From: UBA7672 sp038326205
GTDB lineage: Bacteria; Pseudomonadota; Alphaproteobacteria; Caulobacterales; Hyphomonadaceae
DNA length: 64,000 nucleotides
Assembly (NCBI GenBank): GCA_038326205.1
Contig: JBBQJV010000009.1
Location: 1-64,000 of the forward strand
Direction of reading: 5' to 3'
A model generated the notes under the pieces. It ran no database searches. It saw only the letters and a program-made list of their open reading frames with translations, and was not told where the DNA came from. This document shows positions 44,512 to 52,509 of the stretch, piece after piece (within the stretch, counting starts at the first letter, position 1; every line of letters begins with the position of its first letter). The translations under genes and the position numbers were made by a program.

Positions 44512-45291
44512 ATGACTTTCTCGAAAGGCGCTACGCGCGCCTTGTCTTCGTCGTTCTGCGCCACGGCTTTGCTGGCGCTTGTCGCCTGTGGCGGTGAGAA
44601 GGACGCAGCTCTTGGCGCCGAGGCCAACGCCGGCACTGCCGCCGCAGAAGCGACTGGCGGCTGCGGCGCGCAGCTTGCGCTCACAGGTCTCTGCAGCAAT
44701 GCGAGCCCGTCCTACTTCCTCAAGATCGACGCGCAGGCGCCGAAGCTCGCAACGAAGTGCGAGTGGCGAACGCAGGAAGTGGGCGTCGCGGACGACATGG
44801 CTCTAGTGTTCCGAGCACAGGACTGCAGCGCCGAGGGCTGGGTGCCGCACATTTATTCCTACGTGCAGGGCTATGTGAAATACCGCATGGACGGCACACC
44901 GGACGATCAGGCGATGTTCATTCTGCAGGTCATCCCTGTCGAACCGGGCGAGACGCCGGAACAAGCGGCAATGAAGACCCTGACCAGCGCACCTGAGAAC
45001 CAGCGCACGCGCTGCGCCACACGGCCTTACAGCGGCCAAGTCATTGCGGGCTCTACCTTCCAGCTGGCGCCCAATGCGGAACTCGCGGCGGAGATGGAGT
45101 CGATGTCTGGCGGCGAGCCGTGGGATGCCTGCGGCGCCAACGGTGTGACGATGGACGCCCAGCAATTCTGGGAAGCGCGCAATGGCTACGCGCTCTTTCA
45201 CATGCTCGGTCAGGACGATCCGCAATGGGATCCCGCCAGCTTCACGTTCTATCGCAAGGGCGCGGACGGAAAATGGACCATGGCCGGCTGA
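44512..45291 (+). CDS. Lipoprotein of a locally duplicated unknown family (copy B)
   Basis: Protein of 259 residues with a lipoprotein signal ending LLALVACGG. An Ala/Glu-rich linker is followed by a domain paralogous to copy A at 40207: CEWRTQEV, VFRAQDCSAEG, STFQLAPNAELAAEMESM, DACGANGVTMDAQQFWEARN, ALFHMLGQDDPQWDPASFTF. The conserved Cys positions suggest disulfides in the envelope. It lies 86 bases after the PqaA-like gene and could be part of its transcript. Function unknown. Confidence 0.75.
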   Translation: MTFSKGATRALSSSFCATALLALVACGGEKDAALGAEANAGTAAAEATGGCGAQLALTGLCSNASPSYFLKIDAQAPKLATKCEWRTQEVGVADDMALVFRAQDCSAEGWVPHIYSYVQGYVKYRMDGTPDDQAMFILQVIPVEPGETPEQAAMKTLTSAPENQRTRCATRPYSGQVIAGSTFQLAPNAELAAEMESMSGGEPWDACGANGVTMDAQQFWEARNGYALFHMLGQDDPQWDPASFTFYRKGADGKWTMAG

Positions 45292-45386
45292 CGTTCGGTC
45301 ACTGCATTACTGGTCACCGCAATATCCGGTATCGGAACGATGCGGGTTGGCCTATTCTGGTTACGCAAACAGTCTAGGGGTGCGTG

Positions 45387-45731
45387 ATGAAATTTTCGGC
45401 CAACTTGATCGCCTTTGCGATGCTTGGCGCTTGCGCCGCGCCCGCTCCTGCGGCGCAGGTCGAGCGGGAAGTCGTGATTACTGGCGGCTATTCCAACGCC
45501 GAGAAGGCAGAAGCGCGCACGAAGGAAGCGGAAGATTTTGCCGTCGCCGAAATCTACAAGCGCGATCCCACGCGGGCGCTGGTCGAGAACGTCGAGGTGA
45601 AGGTGCAGGTTGTGGCTGGTCTCAACTATGCCTTCGATATAACGATGACGGGCGGCGCGCACTTCAAGGTCGTCGTCTATCGCGACCTGCAGAACGCGAT
45701 GAAAGTGACGCGCTACGAGAAGGTCGGCTAG
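45387..45731 (+). CDS. Cystatin-like small lipoprotein
   Basis: Protein of 114 residues from ATG 45387 (a GTG lies directly before it). The signal MKFSANLIAFAMLGACAAPA has lipobox LGAC. The mature part follows the cystatin pattern: an N-terminal Gly (VITGGYSNAEKA), one helix (EDFAVAEIYKRDP), then the QxVxG strand in VKVQVVAGLNYAFDITMTGG and a strand with FKVVVYRDLQ. Cystatins inhibit papain-type cysteine proteases; bacterial members are few and mostly uncharacterised. Its stop codon lies in the arm of a large palindrome. Confidence 0.75.
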   Translation: MKFSANLIAFAMLGACAAPAPAAQVEREVVITGGYSNAEKAEARTKEAEDFAVAEIYKRDPTRALVENVEVKVQVVAGLNYAFDITMTGGAHFKVVVYRDLQNAMKVTRYEKVG

Positions 45732-45838
45732 TACCTGTGCACAGTGATTTTGACTCTTTGACTTGGTACATGAGCCGGCCAGCCGAAACCTCAGCGAGGC
45801 AAGCTCAACCCGTCAAATCCTCTGTGCAAAGGTACTAG
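45728..45838. repeat. 111-bp imperfect palindrome between two convergent genes
   Basis: Outer arms ctagtacctgtgcacag (45728-45744) and ctgtgcaaaggtactag (45822-45838) pair at 16 of 17 positions. Pairing continues inward with gattttgac against gtcaaatc and then ttgacttg against caagctcaa, with bulges. The TAG stop codons of both flanking convergent genes are in the outer arms. It may be a MITE-like insertion or an unusually large bidirectional terminator. Confidence 0.7.
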
Positions 45839-46326
45839 CCCATCATCGCTCGGCACACGGCCTCAAGGCCGCGGGCATCAACTTCATCGAATGACCCCAG
45901 TTCCGTCGAGTCGACGTCCAGCACGGCGACGAGCACACCTTGCTTGTCGAACACCGGCGTCACGATCTCGGAGTTGGAGCGTGAGTCACATGCGATGTGG
46001 CCGGGAAAGTCATGGACGTCGGTAACAATGAGCGTCTCGCCCGTCGCCGCGCATGCGCCGCAAACGCCCCTGCCGAACGGGATACGCAGGCAGCCAAGCG
46101 TGCCCTGATAGGGGCCGACAACCAGCTCCCCGGATTTGAGCGGATCGACCTCGTAGAAACCGCACCAGAAGAAGCGCGCGCCGAATGCCGATGTCAGCAG
46201 CGAGACAGTCGTGGCGTAGCGCGCCGTGCGCGACGTCTCGCCCGCCACCACACTGGCGATCTCGGTGACGAGCTCGCGATAAGCGGTCGCCTTGTCGGGA
46301 GAATACTGGATCTGCTGTTCAGCCAA
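45835..46326 (-). CDS. Free methionine-(R)-sulfoxide reductase (GAF domain, fRMsr)
   Basis: Protein of 163 residues, one GAF domain. It reduces free Met-(R)-sulfoxide, a product of oxidative damage. Motifs match the family: WCGFYEVDPLKSGELVVGPY, QGTLGCLRIPFGRGVCGACA, TDVHDFPGHIACDSRSNSEI, VPVF-type then VAVLDVDSTELGSFDEVD. The three expected catalytic/resolving Cys are in LGCLRI, GVCGA and IACDS, so the enzyme should be active. Convergent with the cystatin-like gene across the palindrome. Confidence 0.93.
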   Translation of the reverse strand: MAEQQIQYSPDKATAYRELVTEIASVVAGETSRTARYATTVSLLTSAFGARFFWCGFYEVDPLKSGELVVGPYQGTLGCLRIPFGRGVCGACAATGETLIVTDVHDFPGHIACDSRSNSEIVTPVFDKQGVLVAVLDVDSTELGSFDEVDARGLEAVCRAMMG

Positions 46327-46349
46327 GACTGGTCCGCCGTTTTAGCGCC

Positions 46350-46760
46350 TCAGGATGGCTTTGAGAGACGAGCGTAAAGGGTCTCGAGCATGGCTGCGAG
46401 ATCCTTACGCTTCTCGGAACTGAGGGCGCCGATCGCATCGGTCAGCTTGTGGACCGGATCCTGGTCCAGCAGGGCCTGGCCCGCTGGGGTCAGTTCGATC
46501 CGCCGCACCCGGCGATCCTCGGGATCCGGCTTTACGGTCACATAGTCCTTGCGAGCCAGCGACGCGACTGCGCGCGAGGCCGGCGCGTGCGTCACGCCGA
46601 GATAGGTCGCAACACCACCCACGGTCCGCGCCTGGCGCCCCGCTCGCGCTAGATACCTCAATACGGCCCATTGTCCGGCATGAATGGCCTTGGGGCCACG
46701 CGTATCATAAACCGCCCGTGCGGTCTGTTCGAGCAAGCGCGCGACGACACTGGCGTCCAT
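46350..46760 (-). CDS. MarR-family transcriptional regulator
   Basis: Protein of 136 residues from ATG 46760; upstream in-frame sequence to 46880 is not family-like. Winged helix: GQWAVLRYLARAGRQARTVG, TYLGVTHAPASRAVASLARK (recognition helix), DYVTVKPDPEDRRVRRIELT (wing with the D-x-R motif), and a dimerisation helix at the C-terminus. It probably represses a nearby gene; the fRMsr gene directly downstream (23 bases) is a candidate partner for an oxidative response (inference). Confidence 0.88.
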   Translation of the reverse strand: MDASVVARLLEQTARAVYDTRGPKAIHAGQWAVLRYLARAGRQARTVGGVATYLGVTHAPASRAVASLARKDYVTVKPDPEDRRVRRIELTPAGQALLDQDPVHKLTDAIGALSSEKRKDLAAMLETLYARLSKPS

Positions 46761-47070
46761 CAACCTAGATCCCTGCCCGGTGGCCAAATACCAAAGACCG
46801 GCGTCCCCAAACTCTTCAAAGATCGGTGCTGTATCGCATACGGTGCCGAAGCTTACTCGCGTCAGTTGCTTGCAGCACAAGATTGTCGGAGGCCGATATA
46901 TCCAGAACAGTCACAAAAGCCAACTAACTCCAAGCTGAGCAAGAAGCTTATTCGCAAACAGCGGGGCCCGGTTTCTTAACTTCTGCCAACGGCACTCCCT
47001 ATTGCCCTTGCCCGATGCGAACTATCCTTGAAACGACCTGTTCAAATGACTAAGAATTCTAATGAATACA

Positions 47071-47144
47071 TGGAGCGGGTGAAGGGAATCGAACCCTCGT
47101 CAGCACATTGGGAACGTGCTGCTCTACCATTGAGCTACACCCGC
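47071..47144 (-). tRNA. tRNA-Gly (anticodon CCC)
   Basis: The minus strand reads GCGGGTG for the acceptor, D-arm GCTC/GAGC, anticodon stem GCACG/TGTGC with loop TTCCCAA (anticodon CCC at 47110-47112), T-arm GAGGG TTCGATT CCCTT, acceptor CACCCGC and an encoded TCCA end. All cloverleaf stems pair, with G-T wobbles in the anticodon and T stems. Confidence 0.95.
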
Positions 47145-47334
47145 CTCTGCTCAAAGGATTAGCACGTTACCAGTTGGAAACAACGGGATGCGCTCGCCAC
47201 GCAGGGTTATGCGCCGATTTTTGAGGCAATTGGTATATGGAACGCTTTGATCTGTTTCGCTTGCTGGGGGCATTCATACCCCTTTTGCGGTTTTCCCCTT
47301 GACCGCCAGCCCCCCACCGATCTGAGGTCGCAAC

Positions 47335-48786
47335 ATGTCAACGTTGGGGGCTTTTGTTATATTCGGTGCGACGGGCGACCTCGCCCGCCGCATGCTGTTC
47401 CCTTCCCTGTATTTCCTCGACGCTGACGGGCTCTTGCCTCCGGGCCTAAAGATCATCGGGGCCGCGCGCTCGGCTCACACCGATGAAGGTTTCCGCAAAG
47501 ACGTCGAAGGCTGGGTTCGCGAGCGAGCCGGCGCCTTTTTTGACGAGACCTCCTGGGCCGACTTTTCGAAGCGCCTCTTCTACTCCCCCGGCGACGCCAC
47601 TGACCCGGCCTCCTTCAAGACGCTACGGGACAAGCTGGCCGGTTCGGCCGAAGGCGCGCTGTTCTACCTGTCTACTTCGCCCGCGCTCTACATCCCGATC
47701 GTCCAGGGACTCGCTGCCGTCGGCCTGACCGAGGCGCCAAACGGGGTCATTGTCGAAAAGCCGATCGGCAAAAGTCTCAAGTCCTGCGACGAGATCAACA
47801 GCGCGATCGCCGAACATTTTGCCGAAAGTCACACATTCAGGATCGATCACTACCTGGGCAAGGAAACCGTCCAGAACCTGATCGCGCTGCGCTTCGCCAA
47901 TGCCCTGTTCGAGCCGCTCTGGAACCGCCACACGATCGAGCATGTCCAGATCACCGTTGCCGAGACGCTGGGTGTCGAGGGGCGCTTCGGCTACTATGAT
48001 GAATACGGCGCCACGCGCGACATGGTGCAGAACCACCTGCTCCAGCTACTTTGCCTTATCGCGATGGAACCGCCGCACGACATGCGGCCGGAGGCAGTCC
48101 GCAGCGAGAAGGTGAAGGTGCTGCGCAGCCTGCGCCCCATTCCCGATGCGGACCTTTTGATGAAGACCGTGCGCGGCCAGTACGTTCGCGGTGTCGCGGA
48201 CGGCAAGAGCGTGCCGAGCTATACTGAGGAAGAAGGCGGCAAGCCGTCGACTACCGAAACCTTCGTCGCCCTGTGCGCCCATGTCGACAACTGGCGCTGG
48301 GCTGGCGTGCCCTTCTACCTGCGCACGGGCAAGCGACTGCCAACGCGTCACTCGCAGATCGTCATTCAGTTCCGCGACGTACCGCATTCGATCTTCACGG
48401 GTGCACCCCTGATGGCGAACCGGCTGACCATCACGCTGCAGCCCGAAGAGTCGATCGCGATGACGATCATGAACAAGACGCCCTCGCTCAATCACGGCGG
48501 CTACGAGCTGCAACCCTTGTCGCTTAACCTCTCGCTGATCGACGCCTTCAAAGGCGAGAAGCGGCGGCGCATCGCGTATGAGCGGCTTCTGCTCGAAGCC
48601 ATCAACGACAATTCCACGCTGTTCGTCCGCCGCGACGAAGCGGAAGCCGCATGGCTCTGGATCGATCGCATCATCGACGGCTGGGCGCGCACCGGCATCA
48701 AGCCGGCGCCATATCAGGCCGGAAGCTGGGGCCCTGCCGGCGCCTTCGCTCTCACCGAACGGAACGGCCATAGCTGGTACGAATAA
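47335..48786 (+). CDS. zwf: Glucose-6-phosphate 1-dehydrogenase
   Basis: Protein of 483 residues from ATG 47335. It oxidises glucose-6-phosphate to 6-phosphogluconolactone with NAD(P)+. The Rossmann motif is FVIFGATGDLARRMLFPSLY, the substrate-binding/catalytic motif is FRIDHYLGKETVQNLIALRF (catalytic His in RIDHYLGKE), followed by RDMVQNHLLQLLCLIAMEPP and PFYLRTGKRLPTRHSQIVIQ. Length matches the family. pgl follows 29 bases later; edd-eda are 3 kb further on, so this is the entry to the Entner-Doudoroff pathway. Confidence 0.97.
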   Translation: MSTLGAFVIFGATGDLARRMLFPSLYFLDADGLLPPGLKIIGAARSAHTDEGFRKDVEGWVRERAGAFFDETSWADFSKRLFYSPGDATDPASFKTLRDKLAGSAEGALFYLSTSPALYIPIVQGLAAVGLTEAPNGVIVEKPIGKSLKSCDEINSAIAEHFAESHTFRIDHYLGKETVQNLIALRFANALFEPLWNRHTIEHVQITVAETLGVEGRFGYYDEYGATRDMVQNHLLQLLCLIAMEPPHDMRPEAVRSEKVKVLRSLRPIPDADLLMKTVRGQYVRGVADGKSVPSYTEEEGGKPSTTETFVALCAHVDNWRWAGVPFYLRTGKRLPTRHSQIVIQFRDVPHSIFTGAPLMANRLTITLQPEESIAMTIMNKTPSLNHGGYELQPLSLNLSLIDAFKGEKRRRIAYERLLLEAINDNSTLFVRRDEAEAAWLWIDRIIDGWARTGIKPAPYQAGSWGPAGAFALTERNGHSWYE

Positions 48787-48815
48787 CGAGCTGACAGGAT
48801 AATGGACTGCTACGA

Positions 48816-49523
48816 ATGAGCACGGTTACGAGTCACGAAGAGACGTTCTACCAGGACCGCAAGCGTTTGTTCGCTGGCCTGACGCAGGATTTTCAGGATC
48901 GCCTGGCCGAGATCATCCGCAAGCGGCGCAAGGCGTCGATGGCGCTGGCCGGCGGCACGACGCCCGGACCACTCTATGACGCGCTGTCGAACGCGCCGAT
49001 CAACTGGGAAAAAGTGTCCCTCACCATCACCGACGAGCGCTGGGTTCATCCGGACGATCCTGCCTCCAACGAATTCCTGGTCCGCGATGTTCTCATGCGA
49101 CGCCGCGCAGCCGCCGCGACCTTCATTCCGCTGAAGACAAATCACGCAAAGGCCTCAGGCGGTGCCGCCATTGCGGAGAAGCGCATCGCGCCGATCATGC
49201 CGTTCGACATCTGCCTGATCGGCATGGGGCCGGACGGGCACATTGCGTCACTGATCCCGGATGCGGATGGCTATGCCGCCGCCGTCGATCCGAACAGCAC
49301 GCGCAAACTTGCAGGCATCCACGCTCCAGGCGCTGCCGGCTCGCCCGAACGCATGACGCTGACCATTCCGGGGATTCTGTCGTCGCGCCGGATCGTCCTG
49401 CTGTTCATGGGGCAGGACAAACTCAAAGTGTACAACGAAGCCAAGGCTGGCGAAGGCGCGTCGCCGATCAGAGAACTAGTCGCGCAGCGCAAAGTACCCG
49501 TCCACGCTGTTTGGGCGCCGTAA
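48816..49523 (+). CDS. pgl: 6-phosphogluconolactonase
   Basis: Protein of 235 residues of the NagB/DevB type. It hydrolyses 6-phosphogluconolactone to 6-phosphogluconate. Motifs: MALAGGTTPGPLYDALS (phosphate loop), VSLTITDERWVHPDDPASNE and FDICLIGMGPDGHIASLIPD with the catalytic His in GPDGHIAS. It closes with RRIVLLFMGQDKLKVYNEAK. Cotranscribed with zwf and shares its role in glucose breakdown. Confidence 0.96.
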   Translation: MSTVTSHEETFYQDRKRLFAGLTQDFQDRLAEIIRKRRKASMALAGGTTPGPLYDALSNAPINWEKVSLTITDERWVHPDDPASNEFLVRDVLMRRRAAAATFIPLKTNHAKASGGAAIAEKRIAPIMPFDICLIGMGPDGHIASLIPDADGYAAAVDPNSTRKLAGIHAPGAAGSPERMTLTIPGILSSRRIVLLFMGQDKLKVYNEAKAGEGASPIRELVAQRKVPVHAVWAP

Positions 49524-49547
49524 GTCCCGACAATACCTGCCACGACA

Positions 49548-50051
49548 CTACTTGATCCGCTGGATGATAACGCCGCGGCGAGCCCAGTAAGCGACCATCT
49601 GCGGGTTGCGCGCGCAATCCGCCGCGTTTGTCGTGAACGCGCCCTTCTTGTTTTGGACAATGCCCAGTGAATTGTTGTTGCCCTGTTGAATCACGTCGAC
49701 CGACAGGTTCTTGCCGACCTGCACAAGGCACCCCGTATTGTTCGCTCCATTCTGTGTCAGGTTTGCATCGTTGTTCTTACCCTGTTGCAGCACGACACCG
49801 GTATTGTTCACGCCGTCCTGGCTGACCTGACCGGCGTTATTGACGCCAATCTGCGACACGCCGGCCGCGTTGGCCGGACCGTTCTGCGCAATTGCGGCGC
49901 CGTTGCCGGATCCGCTCTGCGTCACGGTCGCGGCGCTCTTCGTGAGCTGGCGCGCGAACAAACCCTGGGCTTCAGCCGCGCCGATGCTGGCCACACCGAT
50001 CATCGCGAGGGCGGCAAGTTTGCCAGAAAGATTAAGCGTGAGACGTTTCAT
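49548..50051 (-). CDS. Curlin-repeat protein, CsgB-like
   Basis: Protein of 167 residues with a signal peptide ending GAAEAQG and GGGAG before ATG 50051. About five imperfect curlin repeats of the 'x-Q-x-G-x-x-N-x-A/G' type run from about 42 to 133: ATVTQSGSGNGAAIAQNGP, VSQIGVNNAGQVSQDGVNNT, VLQQGKNNDANLTQNGANNT, VDVIQQGNNNSLGIVQN. A C-terminal non-repeat tail with basic end (YWARRGVIIQRIK) and two Cys suggests the nucleator (CsgB) rather than the major subunit, by analogy. Last gene of the three-gene curli cluster. Confidence 0.85.
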   Translation of the reverse strand: MKRLTLNLSGKLAALAMIGVASIGAAEAQGLFARQLTKSAATVTQSGSGNGAAIAQNGPANAAGVSQIGVNNAGQVSQDGVNNTGVVLQQGKNNDANLTQNGANNTGCLVQVGKNLSVDVIQQGNNNSLGIVQNKKGAFTTNAADCARNPQMVAYWARRGVIIQRIK

Positions 50052-50077
50052 GACGGCACTCCCGTTTCTTGAATCGA

Positions 50078-50632
50078 CTAGCTACGAATGTCGCGACAGA
50101 CTTCAGCGCCGCCCGCGCGCACTTTCAGGACAGCGCGGAATTTCGCACCGCGCTCCATCGAGAACTCAGACGATGCGAGTTCGACCCGCTCGCCATACGC
50201 GGCATCAAACGGTCCGCCCTGGCTGACGTCGGATGAACCACCCGCGCCATCCTTGGTGATGACAAGTGAATATTCGCCTGAAACTGAACGGCCCGCATGG
50301 ACCACCGGAGTCACGCGAACGCCGCGCGATGTACGATGAACTTCAATGTCGCACGACAGGCGTTGCACGACCTTTTTTACGACCCCCGACGAAGGAAGAG
50401 GCGTCGGCGCGCGCGCCAGGGCGGGCGGCATGATCGGTGCCGGAACCATCGGCGCTTCCGCGGGAGAAGAAGGGCCATCAAGGCCGGAATTGTCCACCGG
50501 CGCACTATCAAAAGCGCTTGCAACCTCTGGTCCACCCTGCGTGATGATCGCCGTGTTGGGCGCTTCCTGCGCCGCCGACGAACAGCCGGCGAGAAGAAGA
50601 GCCGCAGAGAAAATATGAATTCGGTTGGTCAC
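50078..50632 (-). CDS. csgH: CsgH-like curli amyloid chaperone
   Basis: Protein of 184 residues from GTG 50632 with GAGGAG upstream and a lipobox-like LLAGCSSA. A Pro/Ala-rich linker (about 25-85) is longer than usual. The C-terminal beta domain, about 92-184, matches CsgH: LSCDIEVHRTSRGVRVTPVV, AGRSVSGEYSLVITKDGAGG, SSDVSQGGPFDAAYGERVEL and AVLKVRAGGAEVCRDIRS. The Cys pair (one near each end) is expected to form a disulfide. In Alphaproteobacteria CsgH holds curlin subunits soluble in the periplasm. It sits between the two curlin genes, strong context support. Confidence 0.85.
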   Translation of the reverse strand: MTNRIHIFSAALLLAGCSSAAQEAPNTAIITQGGPEVASAFDSAPVDNSGLDGPSSPAEAPMVPAPIMPPALARAPTPLPSSGVVKKVVQRLSCDIEVHRTSRGVRVTPVVHAGRSVSGEYSLVITKDGAGGSSDVSQGGPFDAAYGERVELASSEFSMERGAKFRAVLKVRAGGAEVCRDIRS

Positions 50633-50701
50633 TTCAGTCTCCTCGGAAGGAGTGGCCCGGCGGAAAATTCCACCGGGCCGTTTTTCCTTGATTCGCGACA
50701 G

Positions 50702-51208
50702 TTAGTTGTAACCGCTCTGAACCACGACAGAGATGTTGCCGGTGCCGGTCTGGCGGACTGCAACGTCCTGGTTGTTGCCGGTCTGGATGATGGCAGAGGC
50801 GTTGTTCGAGCCCGCCTGATCCGTCACGGCGCGGTTGTTGACACCCAGCTGAGCTGTACCAGCGACGTTGTTGTAGCCACGCTGGAAAGTCTGGGCCTTG
50901 AGGTTCAGGCCTTCCTGCGCGGTGACCGCGAGGTTGCGTTCGCCGAGCTGATCTGTCGTTGCCGAGTTGCGCGTGCCGTACTGGTCCACACGCAGGAAGT
51001 TGTCGTAGCCAGTCTGCACACTCTGCGAGTAGTGGCCGCGGCCGCCTTGCACTGTGACCGATCCGTTGCGGTCGCCATTCTGTGCAACAGCGACGCCATG
51101 GCCCGAGCCACGCTGGTCAATCTGCACGCGGTTGCGGCCCTGGGCTTCTGCCGCACCAGCGCCCGCAAAGAGCGCCATCGCGAAGGCAGCTGTAAGAATG
51201 CGTTTCAT
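50702..51208 (-). CDS. Curlin-repeat protein, CsgA-like major subunit
   Basis: Protein of 168 residues from ATG 51208. Signal peptide MKRILTAAFAMALFAGAGAA then EAQG. Six or more curlin repeats fill the mature protein: RVQIDQRGSGHGVAVAQNGD, VQTGYDNFLRVDQYGTRNSA, TTDQLGERNLAVTAQEGLNL, QRGYNNVAGTAQLGVNNRAV, SNNASAIIQTGNNQDVAVRQ and a final VVVQSGYN. There is no Cys. The C-terminal 'QSGYN' end recalls E. coli CsgA. It would polymerise into extracellular amyloid; the export pore CsgG is not in this window. Confidence 0.87.
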   Translation of the reverse strand: MKRILTAAFAMALFAGAGAAEAQGRNRVQIDQRGSGHGVAVAQNGDRNGSVTVQGGRGHYSQSVQTGYDNFLRVDQYGTRNSATTDQLGERNLAVTAQEGLNLKAQTFQRGYNNVAGTAQLGVNNRAVTDQAGSNNASAIIQTGNNQDVAVRQTGTGNISVVVQSGYN

Positions 51209-51401
51209 AGTGCCTACTCCGGTTTCCAATTCGCGCTTCCATCTCTGCGCGACAGGGACACCATCGCGGATGGCACATGACCGGAGGTTGAACGCGAAGT
51301 TCAGTCAAAGCATTGAACAGCAGAATCTGCAGTTGCCTGTATTTATGAACGGACCTTCATGCTCGACGTTTCGCGCCGTACACTTAATAGTCGCGCCCAC
51401 G

Positions 51402-52469
51402 ATGACGACAGCGCCTATCCAGCATCTCAACGCCTACCTGCTCCCGCTCGTGGAGACGCTCGAGGCGCTGAGCTACGTCATCCGTCACATCGACCCGACC
51501 GGCTATGTCCATATGCTCGCGCGCGCGAATCTGCAGCCTGAGCTATTGCGCGAGGTGCTCGCGATGCCACCATGGCTCGAGTCCTATTCCGCGCTTCGCC
51601 CCGTATTCGATGCAAGCGCCAAATCCGCGCTCGCTGCTGTCGACGGATTGATCGAAGCCGCCGGTCCGCCTGAAGACATCACGCAAGCCTGGCGCGCCCT
51701 CAGGCATTGCTCGCGCGCACTCGAAACGCTCTATCCCCTCGCCGGCATCCTCCCTCAGCTCAACCGCTTCTTCATCGACCCGTTACACCGCGACGACAAA
51801 GATCTCACGCGCCGCCTGATGCAACAGCCCGCGCCACCGGACACCGGCGTGATCTGCTTTGGCGACGACGCCAACTCGCGCGATGCCGTATGGGTCTATG
51901 TGCCAGAAACCTATGATCCCGCCACGCCCCATCCCGTCGTGTTTGCGTTGCACGGCGGCTCGGGAAATGGACGCTCTTTCCTGTGGAGCTGGGCGCGCGC
52001 CGCTCGCACGCGCGGCGCCATCGTGATCGCACCGAGCTCGGTTGGTCAGACCTGGGCGATCCAGGGCCGCGACCCCGACTCGCCACGTCTTGCCCAGATA
52101 CTGGGCTTCGTACAGCAACGCTGGACGGTTGACCCTACGCGAATCCTGCTCACGGGCATGAGCGATGGTGGTACATTCACCTACACGGCGGGCCTCGACA
52201 CGGGTTCTCCCTTCAGCCACCTCGCGCCCGTCGCAGCGGCCTTCCATCCCATGCTGGTCGCAATGGCCGATGCCGAACGGATGCGCAGTCTGCCGCTGCA
52301 CATCATCCACGGCGATCGCGACTGGATGTTCCCGCGTCAGATGGGCGAAGACGCTGCGAGCCACTTTTCCGCCGCCGGCGCGAATGTGACCTACAAGCCC
52401 ATCGCCGATCTCTCGCACTCTTATGGCGCAGACCTCAGCACGATGATTCTCGACTGGCTGTTGGCCTGA
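51402..52469 (+). CDS. PHB-depolymerase/feruloyl-esterase-like alpha/beta hydrolase
   Basis: Protein of 355 residues from ATG 51402 (ATG 51345 possible; neither has a clear ribosome-binding site). A helical N-terminal part (about 1-140) precedes the hydrolase domain: VVFALHGGSGNGRSFLWSWA (oxyanion HGGSG), ILLTGMSDGGTFTYTAGLD (nucleophile Ser in GMSDGG), LHIIHGDRDWMFPRQMGED (acid) and PIADLSHSYGADLS (His). No signal peptide, so cytosolic. It sits between the curli cluster and edd; a link to either is not apparent. Confidence 0.78.
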   Translation: MTTAPIQHLNAYLLPLVETLEALSYVIRHIDPTGYVHMLARANLQPELLREVLAMPPWLESYSALRPVFDASAKSALAAVDGLIEAAGPPEDITQAWRALRHCSRALETLYPLAGILPQLNRFFIDPLHRDDKDLTRRLMQQPAPPDTGVICFGDDANSRDAVWVYVPETYDPATPHPVVFALHGGSGNGRSFLWSWARAARTRGAIVIAPSSVGQTWAIQGRDPDSPRLAQILGFVQQRWTVDPTRILLTGMSDGGTFTYTAGLDTGSPFSHLAPVAAAFHPMLVAMADAERMRSLPLHIIHGDRDWMFPRQMGEDAASHFSAAGANVTYKPIADLSHSYGADLSTMILDWLLA

Positions 52470-52509
52470 GGCGCCGAACCGCCATATGAAGGTTCCAGCG
52501 AGGCGCAGC

